Below are positions 52,634 to 61,073 of a DNA stretch of 64,000 bases, in pieces (the stretch's first letter is position 1; every line of letters begins with the position of its first letter). The notes below the pieces were generated by a model, which saw only the letters and a program-made list of their open reading frames with translations, was not told the DNA's origin and did no database searches. The position numbers and the translations under genes are program-made. The DNA comes from Alteromonas macleodii ATCC 27126. GTDB taxonomy: Bacteria > Pseudomonadota > Gammaproteobacteria > Enterobacterales > Alteromonadaceae. The stretch lies in assembly GCF_000172635.2 (NCBI RefSeq), contig NC_018632.1:1922001-1986000 (forward strand). Direction: 5' to 3'.

Positions 52634-53857
52634 ATGTCTTCAGATTCCATATTGTATTCTCCGTATACCTTGCCATGTGGCGTATCAGCGCGAAACCGTC
52701 TTGTTAAAGCTGCTATGGAAGAAAATATGTCGAGTATGGGAAATATTCCCGGAGAGTCTTTGTACTCACTCTATCGATATTGGGCCCACGGCAATTTAGG
52801 CATGGTGATCACAGGCAACGTTATGGTTGATAAAGGCGCCATGACAGGGCCAGGTGGCGTTGCACTAGAAAAAGATACCGACATCGCACCGTTTCAAAAG
52901 TGGGCAAAAATCATTAAGTCTAATGGCGCTTTAGCCATAATGCAGATTAATCACCCTGGTCGACAGGTATTTAAAGCGATGAAAGGCAAAGCTATTGCGC
53001 CTTCTGCTGTACCACTTGATATGGGCAAACACTCCAAGCTGTTTGCTCAACCACGAGAAATGACCTGCCAAGACATTCACGATGTGTGCAAACGTTTCGT
53101 TCAAACTGCTAAGCAAGCTGAAAAAGCTGGGTTTGATGGCGTTGAAATTCACGCCGCTCACGGCTATTTGCTTACGCAGTTTTTGTCTCCGCTTACTAAC
53201 CAGCGCCAAGACGAGTGGGGCGGTTCTATCATTAATCGCGCACGCTTGCTGATAAATATAGTCAGTCAGGTTCGAGCGGTTTGCGCTAAAGACTTTATTG
53301 TTATGGTAAAGCTTAACTCTGCAGATTTTCAGAAAAATGGTTTTTCTTTTGATGATGCCTGTGAGGTGGTAAATCGCTTGGAAGCCTTGGGTGTTGATGT
53401 TGTAGAACTGTCTGGCGGCAGTTATGAAGCGCCTGCCATGCAAGGGCAAACCCGTGACGACACCACACTGGCCAGAGAAGCGTACTTTTTGGAATTTGCG
53501 CAGGCACTGGTAAGTAAAACTGATATTCCGCTTATGACAACTGGCGGTATAAAAAGGGCCGAGGTAGCAGAGGAAGTGATTGAGCAGGGCTGTGCCCTTG
53601 TTGGATTAGCCAGCGCCCTTGCTATTACGCCCGACTTAGCTAAAAAGTGGCAACAAGAATGGGCGTATTCGGGCATAATTCCACATTGCTCTTGGAAAGA
53701 TAAATCGCTTGCAAGCCTTGCGAATATGGCCATGGTGCGAAGACAACTTAGACGCCTTGGGAATAACCTAACCACCTTAAGAAACCCGTCACCGCTGTGG
53801 AGTCTGATTCTTGATATGCTACATCGCAAGAAAATGACGAAACGAGACGTAGGTTAA
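52634..53857 (+). CDS. NADH:flavin oxidoreductase (old yellow enzyme family)
   Basis: A 407-residue FMN-dependent oxidoreductase with a TIM-barrel fold. Seen: NRLVKAAMEENMS near the N-terminus, QINHPGRQ, GFDGVEIHAAHGYLLTQFLSPLTNQRQDEWGGSIINRARLL (substrate and FMN contacts), and PLMTTGGIKRAE with LVGLASAL for the FMN phosphate. Family members reduce activated alkenes; the class with the iron-sulfur domain is excluded by the length. The substrate is unknown. It is monocistronic, between ssrA (divergent) and smpB (convergent). Confidence 0.9.
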   Translation: MSSDSILYSPYTLPCGVSARNRLVKAAMEENMSSMGNIPGESLYSLYRYWAHGNLGMVITGNVMVDKGAMTGPGGVALEKDTDIAPFQKWAKIIKSNGALAIMQINHPGRQVFKAMKGKAIAPSAVPLDMGKHSKLFAQPREMTCQDIHDVCKRFVQTAKQAEKAGFDGVEIHAAHGYLLTQFLSPLTNQRQDEWGGSIINRARLLINIVSQVRAVCAKDFIVMVKLNSADFQKNGFSFDDACEVVNRLEALGVDVVELSGGSYEAPAMQGQTRDDTTLAREAYFLEFAQALVSKTDIPLMTTGGIKRAEVAEEVIEQGCALVGLASALAITPDLAKKWQQEWAYSGIIPHCSWKDKSLASLANMAMVRRQLRRLGNNLTTLRNPSPLWSLILDMLHRKKMTKRDVG

Positions 53858-53891
53858 ACCTACTACACTTCTTTTTTGGCAGCCCAAATAA

Positions 53892-53916
53892 AAACACAGC
53901 GTTAAACGCTGTGTTT
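53892..53916. terminator. terminator overlapping the smpB stop codon
   Basis: Stem AAACACAGCG/CGCTGTGTTT (53892-53901 with 53907-53916), loop TTAAA, with TTTTT reading on the minus strand. The last smpB codons and stop lie inside the stem. It may also stop the convergent flavoenzyme gene. Confidence 0.8.
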
Positions 53917-54381
53917 CATCATTCGTTCTTTTTGACGTTGCCAATCTTTGTCTTTAATGGTGTCACGCTTGTCATGGGCGTGCTTACCTTTTGCTAGGTG
54001 AATTTCTAGTTTCACCCAACACTTTTTCCAATACATAGACGTGGCAACGATTGAATAACCTTGGCGGTCTCGCGCACCCATTAAGCGGTCAATTTCTCGT
54101 TTGTTCAGCAACAATTTGCGAGCACGCTCTGGAGCAGCGATAACGTGGGTAGAGGCTTGATTCAGCGGACTAATTCTACACCCTACCAAATACGCTTCGG
54201 CATTCTGGATAATAATGTACGCATCGGTAATGTTCACTTTACCGGCACGAATACTTTTAATTTCCCACCCTTGAAGCTCAAGTCCGGCTTCGAACTTGTC
54301 TTCTAGGAAATAGTCGTGACGCGCTTTTTTATTCTGCGCGATATTTCCTGTGGTGTTTTTGTTGGCTTTATTCTTTTTCAT
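53902..54381 (-). CDS. smpB: SsrA-binding protein SmpB
   Basis: A 159-residue tmRNA partner of normal length. [35 protein letters not shown] is the conserved RNA-binding core, followed by [11 protein letters not shown] and [15 protein letters not shown]. The basic C-terminal tail ([21 protein letters not shown]) is the part that enters the empty mRNA channel of the ribosome. Its closeness to ssrA and the divergent ratA-ratB pair is the usual gammaproteobacterial arrangement. Confidence 0.98.
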   Translation of the reverse strand: MKKNKANKNTTGNIAQNKKARHDYFLEDKFEAGLELQGWEIKSIRAGKVNITDAYIIIQNAEAYLVGCRISPLNQASTHVIAAPERARKLLLNKREIDRLMGARDRQGYSIVATSMYWKKCWVKLEIHLAKGKHAHDKRDTIKDKDWQRQKERMMKHSV

Positions 54382-54526
54382 GCTGGCTATTATACTGATT
54401 GTTCAAAGGAATGTCTTTAGTTGTCATTGTTATCTTATATTGGGGCATTTGGTTCAAAACCGAATACGAGCGAACCAAATTTTCTGTGATACAATGCGGC
54501 CAAGAGTTTTAATTGTAGTGGAATCA

Positions 54527-54958
54527 ATGCCAAGTATTCATAGAAGCGCGCTGGTAGCCCATAGCGCAGAAGCCATGTTTAACTTAGTCAACGATGTAGC
54601 TTCCTACCCAGAGTTTTTGCCAGGCTGTACCGATAGCAAAATCCTCGACACGTCAGCGCAAAGCATGAAAGCGTCATTGTTAGTTGCAAAAGCAGGTATT
54701 AAGCAATGGTTTACAACGCACAATGTTTTAGAGCCAGGTAAAAGTATTCAAATGCAACTGGTCGACGGTCCGTTTCGCTCGCTTACTGGTGGCTGGACAT
54801 TTTCAGCGTTATCAGAAGAAGCCTGTAAAATTGAATTAAACCTAGAGTTTGAATTCAGTAATAAGCTAGCTGAAATGGCTTTTGGTAAAGTGTTTAACAG
54901 TTTAGCCAGCAGTATGGTTGCAGCGTTTACAGACCGAGCGCGGAGCGTTTACGCATGA
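54527..54958 (+). CDS. ratA: START/COQ10-family protein RatA
   Basis: A 143-residue single-domain protein matching E. coli RatA almost throughout: [48 protein letters not shown] and the amphipathic last helix. The family has a START/COQ10 lipid-binding fold. E. coli RatA was reported to block ribosome subunit joining, while COQ10-type relatives bind ubiquinone, so the native role is debated. The frame is open upstream to 54350, but the family begins at MPSI. The stop overlaps the ratB start (ATGA). Confidence 0.95.
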   Translation: MPSIHRSALVAHSAEAMFNLVNDVASYPEFLPGCTDSKILDTSAQSMKASLLVAKAGIKQWFTTHNVLEPGKSIQMQLVDGPFRSLTGGWTFSALSEEACKIELNLEFEFSNKLAEMAFGKVFNSLASSMVAAFTDRARSVYA

Positions 54959-55302
54959 GTAAGAAGCTCATCAATATTGAGGTTGCCTACGCGTTACCCA
55001 CCAAGCAAACTATCATTGATGTTGCTATTCATGAAAGTGCGACGGTGGAAGAAGGGATAAACGCGTCTAACGTGCTTGAGCAGTTTCCCGAGATTGATTT
55101 GAAAGCAACGAAAGTGGGTATTTGGAGCCGCGTGGTTAAGCTTCGCGACACGCTTACCGATGGCGACCGTATTGAAATTTACCGCCCGCTTATTGCTGAT
55201 CCTAAAGAAATCCGCAAGCGCCGTGCTGAGAAAGCGAAAGAGGAAGGGCGCGCTGACAAAATCACAGGTGGAAAGGTAAATCCACTTAAGGCGAAGTCAT
55301 AG
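54955..55302 (+). CDS. ratB: RnfH/RatB family ubiquitin-like-fold protein
   Basis: A 115-residue protein of the RnfH/UPF0125 family: [30 protein letters not shown] near the N-terminus, then [43 protein letters not shown], the family hallmark. The fold is beta-grasp. Function unknown. It overlaps ratA by 4 bases and is followed by a terminator. Confidence 0.95.
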   Translation: MSKKLINIEVAYALPTKQTIIDVAIHESATVEEGINASNVLEQFPEIDLKATKVGIWSRVVKLRDTLTDGDRIEIYRPLIADPKEIRKRRAEKAKEEGRADKITGGKVNPLKAKS

Positions 55303-55344
55303 CAGTCAGCTGAGCGCTTCTACGCCAGCGCCAAAGATAGATAC

Positions 55345-55377
55345 AAAAATGGCCTTCAAGTGAAGGCCATTTTTTTT
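55345..55377. terminator. bidirectional terminator
   Basis: Long stem AAAAATGGCCTTCA/TGAAGGCCATTTTT around a very short loop, with a run of seven or more T on the plus strand and A-run on the other side. It ends ratAB and the convergent MarR gene. Confidence 0.9.
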
Positions 55378-55394
55378 AAAGAAGACAAAGGCTA

Positions 55395-55871
55395 TTAGCT
55401 TTTTTCTGAAATACTGCCTAACTCCAGGAAAGGGGAGGCATCAATATCTTCAGCATCCATCATGCTAGCAATTCGCTGAACGGTAGCGACCATTTGGCTT
55501 TGCTCCCACTCTTTAAGCTGTGAAAAACGCTCGACAAAGTGTTCTTGAAGAGGGCGAGGTGCGTCAACCACTGCCTCTTTACCGCGTTCGGTTAAGAATA
55601 CGCCCACTTTTCGTTTATCTTGCGTACTTCTTATGCGCGTAGCTAAGTCTCGTGATTCTAGTCTATCTAGAATATTCGTGATGGTTGCAGGGCTTAAGTT
55701 AATATTCTCTGCAATTTCGCGCACCATTATACCCGGGCGCTCTTCAATATTTTGCATCACCAATAACTGTGGGCCTGTTAAACCCACGTGTTTACTTAGC
55801 TGCTTGCTGCGTAGGTCTACAGCGCGTATTACGCGCCGTAGTGCCACTAATAGTTCTTCTTCTTTTCGCAT
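55395..55871 (-). CDS. MarR family transcriptional regulator
   Basis: A 158-residue MarR regulator. The winged helix-turn-helix is LLVMQNIEERPGIMVREIAENINLSPATITNILDRLESRDLATRIRSTQDKRKVGVFLTERGKE, with DKRK at the wing. GGAAG precedes the ATG. It lies 30 bases after the BCCT transporter gene on the same strand, so the two are probably cotranscribed. MarR proteins beside BCCT carriers in marine bacteria often respond to choline, betaine or similar osmolytes; that is inferred from context. Confidence 0.9.
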   Translation of the reverse strand: MRKEEELLVALRRVIRAVDLRSKQLSKHVGLTGPQLLVMQNIEERPGIMVREIAENINLSPATITNILDRLESRDLATRIRSTQDKRKVGVFLTERGKEAVVDAPRPLQEHFVERFSQLKEWEQSQMVATVQRIASMMDAEDIDASPFLELGSISEKS

Positions 55872-55901
55872 GTTACTTCCAACAAATGCGTAACCCAGCG
55901 G

Positions 55902-57872
55902 TTACTTAAGCAAATGAATAAAATGTTGGTGCTTATGATAGTGATCGATGACGTCATTAATGACCGAAATCTTCGACCAGCCCATAATATCATAGTTCTG
56001 ACCACCTTCACTAAGGTGCACTTCGGCGCGATAGTACGTGGCCTTTTTGTTTTCGTCCAGTGCTGGTGTGTCACTTGGACCAAATTCAGGCTGTTCTGTC
56101 GATACAGGATGCACAGCATAAATGAACTCAGGGTCATTGCCCATATCAACGGTTAATATGAGTGCTTCGTCCGTATCTTCAATTTTTATTTCGAATTGCT
56201 GCGCTTTAAACTCCTCGCTTACTTCTGTTAGCGCAGGCTTCACCACTTTATTGATGTAACGACGAACGGCAGTTTCATCTGGAAAGGTCACAATATTTTC
56301 AAGGCGCTCTTTCCAGTTTTTGTCAGAGTCATTATGCTGCGGTGTACCCGTTAGTACTTGTAAACTTTCACGTTTGTACGCCTCGATTCGAAGGGCTTTC
56401 AATAGTCCCGATATAGCGATAAGCAACACAATAGCAAATGGCAGTGCGGCGGCAATCGTCATAGTTTGCAGCGCGCCAAGCCCACCAGCGTAAAGCAGCA
56501 CTGAACTCACCACACCAACGCCAACAGCCCAGTATACTCGTTGCCACAACGGCGTATTGTTTTCACCGTGTGAACACAGCATATCGACAACCATGGCACC
56601 CGAATCACATGAGGTTACAAAGAACACAATGACCATCAATACTGCTATAAGGCTTAGTACTGAAGCGAAAGGGAACTGCTCTAAAAATACAAACAGTGCC
56701 ACTGAGGTATCTTCATTTACCATTTGTGCAAGTACGTCTTTGCCTTGTACTAACACCTGATCAATAGCGGCGTTGCCGAATACGGTCATCCAAAATAGTG
56801 TAAATGCTGATGGAATAAGCAGTACGCCCATTACAAATTCACGGATGGTTCTACCGTATGAGATACGCGCGATAAACAGGCCAACAAACGGTGCCCAAGC
56901 TAACCACCAACCCCAGTAGAAGATAGTCCAGCCACCAATCCAGTCCGTTTTTTCATAGGCGAACAGGTTAAATGTGTTTCGCACTAAATCAGACAGATAA
57001 GCCCCAGTGTTTTGCATGAACGCTTGTAGTAAAAATACGGTTGGGCCTAAAACAAGAACAATTAAAAGTAGCAGTAAGGCTAAAACCATATTGGTTTCTG
57101 ACAGACGGCGTATGCCTTTTTCCAGGCCAGTAGTTACAGAAATTACGGCTAAGCCAACAACGCCTGCCATTATAGCTATTTGAACACCAGTATTTGACGG
57201 TAGACCAAATAAATAGTTAAACCCCGCATTTACTTGCGAAGCGCCAAAGCCTAGCGACGTCGATACACCAAACACCGTTGATGTAACCGCGAATATATCA
57301 ACCACGTGCCCAGGCCAGCCGTAAATCCGGTCACCAATTAAAGGATATAAAGCAGAACGCAGTGTAAGAGGTAAGTTTTGACGGTACGCAAAATAGCCCA
57401 AAATCAGCGCCACTACCGCATAAATTGCCCAAGCATGAACACCCCAATGGAAAAATGTGGTTTTCATTGCTTCGCGAACAGCATCAATACTTTCAGCCTG
57501 TGCAGTGGGGGGCGCTAAAAAGTGCATTAAGGGCTCGGCAACGCCAAAGAACATAAGCCCAATTCCCATTCCTGCTGCAAACAACATACTAAGCCAAGTC
57601 CCAAAGCTAAATTCGGGGCTTGCGTGATCTGGGCCTAACTTAATTTCGCCGTAGCGTGACATGCCGAGGAAAACAACAAACACCACAATTACTGCGACAG
57701 TAAATACATAAAACCAACTACCGTTGGTCACAATTGCGCTCTGAAGCTTTTGGAAAAGCGCGTCTGCTGTTTCAGGAGTACCAGCAGCGAAGATAAGTAA
57801 ACATAGGATTAAAGCTGACGATGTAATAAACACCGGCTTGTTGAGTGGAGATTTATTTTCGTTCTCAATCAC
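55902..57872 (-). CDS. BCCT family betaine/choline/carnitine-type transporter
   Basis: A 656-residue inner-membrane carrier with 12 helices and a long C-terminal cytoplasmic domain (from about 510), as in BetT. Seen: GMGIGLMFFGVAEPLMHF, FFHWGVHAWAIYAVVALILGYFAYR and WTIFYWGWWLAWAPFVGLFIARISYGRTIREF, the substrate-binding and family signature segments. The long soluble tail resembles the osmosensing C-terminus of BetT-type choline carriers, so choline or betaine is likely. I start at the GTG at 57872 because AAAGGA lies 8 bases upstream; a GTG at 57890 gives 6 more residues. Confidence 0.92.
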   Translation of the reverse strand: MIENENKSPLNKPVFITSSALILCLLIFAAGTPETADALFQKLQSAIVTNGSWFYVFTVAVIVVFVVFLGMSRYGEIKLGPDHASPEFSFGTWLSMLFAAGMGIGLMFFGVAEPLMHFLAPPTAQAESIDAVREAMKTTFFHWGVHAWAIYAVVALILGYFAYRQNLPLTLRSALYPLIGDRIYGWPGHVVDIFAVTSTVFGVSTSLGFGASQVNAGFNYLFGLPSNTGVQIAIMAGVVGLAVISVTTGLEKGIRRLSETNMVLALLLLLIVLVLGPTVFLLQAFMQNTGAYLSDLVRNTFNLFAYEKTDWIGGWTIFYWGWWLAWAPFVGLFIARISYGRTIREFVMGVLLIPSAFTLFWMTVFGNAAIDQVLVQGKDVLAQMVNEDTSVALFVFLEQFPFASVLSLIAVLMVIVFFVTSCDSGAMVVDMLCSHGENNTPLWQRVYWAVGVGVVSSVLLYAGGLGALQTMTIAAALPFAIVLLIAISGLLKALRIEAYKRESLQVLTGTPQHNDSDKNWKERLENIVTFPDETAVRRYINKVVKPALTEVSEEFKAQQFEIKIEDTDEALILTVDMGNDPEFIYAVHPVSTEQPEFGPSDTPALDENKKATYYRAEVHLSEGGQNYDIMGWSKISVINDVIDHYHKHQHFIHLLK

Positions 57873-57890
57873 GCAGTAAATTCCTTTCAC

Positions 57891-58193
57891 CTTTTATAAA
57901 TTTCGGTTTATACGCAGAAATATACCGCATGGAGCATTTTTTATAAACATCAGATGAAATTATTTGATTTGTATGTATTTGGTCAGTGAGTAAAAGTGAA
58001 GTCTTTTTTTTACAGTTGTTTTTACGATAAAAATTAGACTTTCTGCTAGGTTTTAGGTGTTTTTGGTTAATTATTAATCGTTAGAGTAGAAATAATTAAT
58101 AGATTGTGTATCGTAATATATGATCTTTTTGATATGTGTTTTAAGTAAACACTGTCCGAAGAATAAAAAAACAATTGAAGGAAACACACACAA
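57891..58193. other. divergent promoter region
   Basis: A 303-base, strongly AT-rich gap between the BCCT gene and the divergent receptor gene. It must hold both promoters. No clear operator palindrome or Fur-like box was seen. Confidence 0.5.
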
Positions 58194-60905
58194 ATGCGAA
58201 AAACTCAGCTTAGCTGTGCAATCATCGCTGCACTGGCATCCACCTCTCTGGCTGCGCAAGAAACTAAAGCGCCCGCTAAACTTGAAACCATAGAAGTTAC
58301 CGCCACGAAAAGAAGTGAATCAATCCAAGATGTCCCTGTCGCAGTCTCTGCGTTAGATGGAAAAGCATTAGAAAACCTGGGTATTGATAACTTCCAAGAC
58401 TACGTAGAGTTTTTACCGAATGTCGTATTCCAAGGTACAGGTCCAGGGCAGAACGAAATATACATTCGTGGTGCGGCGACCACGCAATCAAGCATTACCC
58501 TGTCATCTGTTCAAGCACTTCAGCCCTCAGTGGCTTTCTATCTTGATGAAATGCCTGTTTCTATGGCTGGCCGAAACTTAGATATTTTTGCTACCGACGT
58601 TGAGCGTGTAGAGGTTCTACCTGGGCCGCAAGGTACGTTATTTGGTGCGAGTTCTCAGGCAGGTACAGTTCGCCTAATCACAAACAAGCCAGATCATTCT
58701 GGATTTGCTGCAGGCTTCGATACCAGTATTTCTACCACAAAAGGCGGAGATATGAGTAACACGGTGGAGGCATATTTCAACGTTACTCCAACTGACAATC
58801 TTGCGCTGCGTGTGGCTGCCTACAATGAAAGTCAGGGCGGTTGGATTGACAACATTGAAAATGAGCCAGGAAATGGTGGTTACATTGGAAGTGCTGTAGT
58901 TATTGATCGTATTTCTGGAAATGCATTGCAAAAACAGGGCATCGATCCGGCTGCTATGGATGCACGTCGTGAAATTAATGGTTTTACCCGCAGTGAAGCC
59001 GCCGTTGTGTCGCCAAGAAACAGCGAACATGTTGAAGATAACTTTAATGACGCGGTCTACTCAGGGGCGCGATTCGGGTTGTCTTACATTATCAACGAAG
59101 ATTGGGATGTTCTGGTTCAACACACTCAACAAACACTTGATACTGAAGGTGTGTTTGCCTACGACCCAACGGTGGAAGGCGAAAGCTCGGCAATTCGCTT
59201 TCAAAGCGATGAAAACTCTGACGAATTTGGCTTAACCACATGGACCCTAAATGGTCGTTTGGAAAAACTAGATGTGGTGTATACCGGTGGTTACCTTGAT
59301 CGTGAAATAGACACGCTTACCGATTACACCGGCTACACCAACGGCGGCTTATTTTCCGCGTACTATGTGTGTACGCACTATGAAACGCCAGATAATCCAG
59401 ATGACGCCCGCTGCCTCGATCCAAGTAAATACTACAAAGAAGACACTACTAGCACTCGCTTAACCCACGAACTACGTTTCAGCACAACGATGGATACACC
59501 ATGGCAGCTGACGGCGGGTGTGTTTTATGACGAACAGGAAGTAGGCTCAGTAGGCCAGTTTAAAATCGCAAGCCCTGAAATCTTTGAGAACCTTGCAAGT
59601 TCATGGAATGCGCTGGCGGGTGACCGTGGAATTAACAGCGATGGTGGCCCTTTCTCTCCTGAAATTAGCTTTGTAAACGACGTTACGCACACTATCGAGC
59701 AGATCGCAGTATTTGGTCAGCTAGGCTATGAAATTACTGATACGCTTACCGCTACCATTGGTGCGCGCTGGTATCAAATTGACGATATTTATCGCGGCGC
59801 TACATCAACACGCGACGTAACAAGCCGTTTAGAAGCCTATGGTCAAGGCGTGCTAGATCCCGCCGTGTATGATGGTTTGGGTCTTGACGGCCAAGGTGTT
59901 GTCGATGCTATCCAAGATGGTTCATTGGAAATTGGCTTACTAGACGGTGACGGAGTACTCACGGTTGACGATACCATTTTCAAATTCGGCCTCGACTGGA
60001 AAGTAAATGAAAACGTATTGCTTTTCGCGAACTATTCAGAAGGCTTCCGTCCACCAGTAACAAACAGACTAGGCGGTGACGCAGCGGCAAATGACACTGG
60101 GGCGTTTGCGGATTTCCGTGTTCCGGTTTACTCAACAACAGATACGCTGGATAACTACGAAATTGGCCTGAAAGGTGACTTCTTAGACGGAATTTTGCGT
60201 GTTAATGCTACTGGTTACTATTCAGAAATCAGTGACTTGCAAACGTCGCGTTTCGATCCTGCGAATATTAGTTTCTTAGTCTTTACCGATAATGTTGGTG
60301 ATGCAGAAGTTAAAGGGATTGATGCAGACATTACTTGGTTAGCGACAGATAACCTAGTCATTAACGCTTCATTTAGCGTACTGGATACTGAACTGGTTAG
60401 TATTAACCCTGAACTAGAAGGTATTGCGGCTGGCGTAGGCAGTGAGCTTCCGTACTCTGCTGATTTCTCAGGCAACATTAGCGCACGTTATTTCTTTGAG
60501 TTAGACGGCGGTAAAGAAGGGTATGTTAATGCATCACTTACCTACACCGGCGACCGTCTTGCTGGCATGGTGATGAACGCTTATGCCATGGAAGATGCAA
60601 CTCGATTGATTTATGGCACGGGCTCGGGTCTGAAAATTAAAGATGAGGGTGACGAGTTTAAAGGTGCAACGTACCCAGGTGCAGATGGTGAAACAATTCG
60701 CGGTGGCCGCTACATTCAGGAAAGTTACGTGATTGGTAATGTATCTGTGGGGATGACGTATCAAAACTGGAAAGTTGAAGCATTCGTTGACAACGTTTTC
60801 GACAAATCTGCAATCTTGAACATTGATACACAGCAGTATACGCCTAAGGTTGTGACTAATCGCCCTCGTACTATAGGTCTTCGCTTCTCTTACGATTACT
60901 ATTAA
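58194..60905 (+). CDS. TonB-dependent receptor (large, non-siderophore type)
   Basis: A 903-residue outer-membrane receptor. The signal peptide ends near LAAQE (about residue 22). LETIEVTATKRSESIQDVPVAVSALDG is the TonB box and plug start in the form common to carbohydrate- or sterol-type receptors of marine bacteria. EIYIRGAATTQSS, VERVEVLPGPQGTLFGASSQAGTVRLITNKP and YEIGLKGDFLDGILRVNATGYY (barrel) follow, ending RFSYDYY. GGAA lies about 12 bases before the ATG. The next gene is a TPR-sulfotransferase, a neighbour often seen with such receptors. Ligand unknown. Confidence 0.92.
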   Translation: MRKTQLSCAIIAALASTSLAAQETKAPAKLETIEVTATKRSESIQDVPVAVSALDGKALENLGIDNFQDYVEFLPNVVFQGTGPGQNEIYIRGAATTQSSITLSSVQALQPSVAFYLDEMPVSMAGRNLDIFATDVERVEVLPGPQGTLFGASSQAGTVRLITNKPDHSGFAAGFDTSISTTKGGDMSNTVEAYFNVTPTDNLALRVAAYNESQGGWIDNIENEPGNGGYIGSAVVIDRISGNALQKQGIDPAAMDARREINGFTRSEAAVVSPRNSEHVEDNFNDAVYSGARFGLSYIINEDWDVLVQHTQQTLDTEGVFAYDPTVEGESSAIRFQSDENSDEFGLTTWTLNGRLEKLDVVYTGGYLDREIDTLTDYTGYTNGGLFSAYYVCTHYETPDNPDDARCLDPSKYYKEDTTSTRLTHELRFSTTMDTPWQLTAGVFYDEQEVGSVGQFKIASPEIFENLASSWNALAGDRGINSDGGPFSPEISFVNDVTHTIEQIAVFGQLGYEITDTLTATIGARWYQIDDIYRGATSTRDVTSRLEAYGQGVLDPAVYDGLGLDGQGVVDAIQDGSLEIGLLDGDGVLTVDDTIFKFGLDWKVNENVLLFANYSEGFRPPVTNRLGGDAAANDTGAFADFRVPVYSTTDTLDNYEIGLKGDFLDGILRVNATGYYSEISDLQTSRFDPANISFLVFTDNVGDAEVKGIDADITWLATDNLVINASFSVLDTELVSINPELEGIAAGVGSELPYSADFSGNISARYFFELDGGKEGYVNASLTYTGDRLAGMVMNAYAMEDATRLIYGTGSGLKIKDEGDEFKGATYPGADGETIRGGRYIQESYVIGNVSVGMTYQNWKVEAFVDNVFDKSAILNIDTQQYTPKVVTNRPRTIGLRFSYDYY

Positions 60906-60950
60906 TAGTCGTTTGTCGTAAACGAAGAAGTAGATTGTACACAGTGCATT

Positions 60951-60977
60951 AAACGGCAGGCCTAGGCCTGCCGTTTT
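60951..60977 (+). terminator. perfect palindromic terminator after receptor gene
   Basis: AAACGGCAGG-CCTAGG-CCTGCCGTTTT forms an 11-bp stem with a short loop and TTTT. It ends 94 bases before the start of the sulfotransferase gene, so that gene probably has its own promoter. Confidence 0.82.
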
Positions 60978-61073
60978 CATTACTTATCTTAAAAAAATTC
61001 GGTAGTATTAAATACATACCCTTTTGGCTTTCGCCAATTATCACCTGCGCTACCAAGAATTATAACGAAGGCT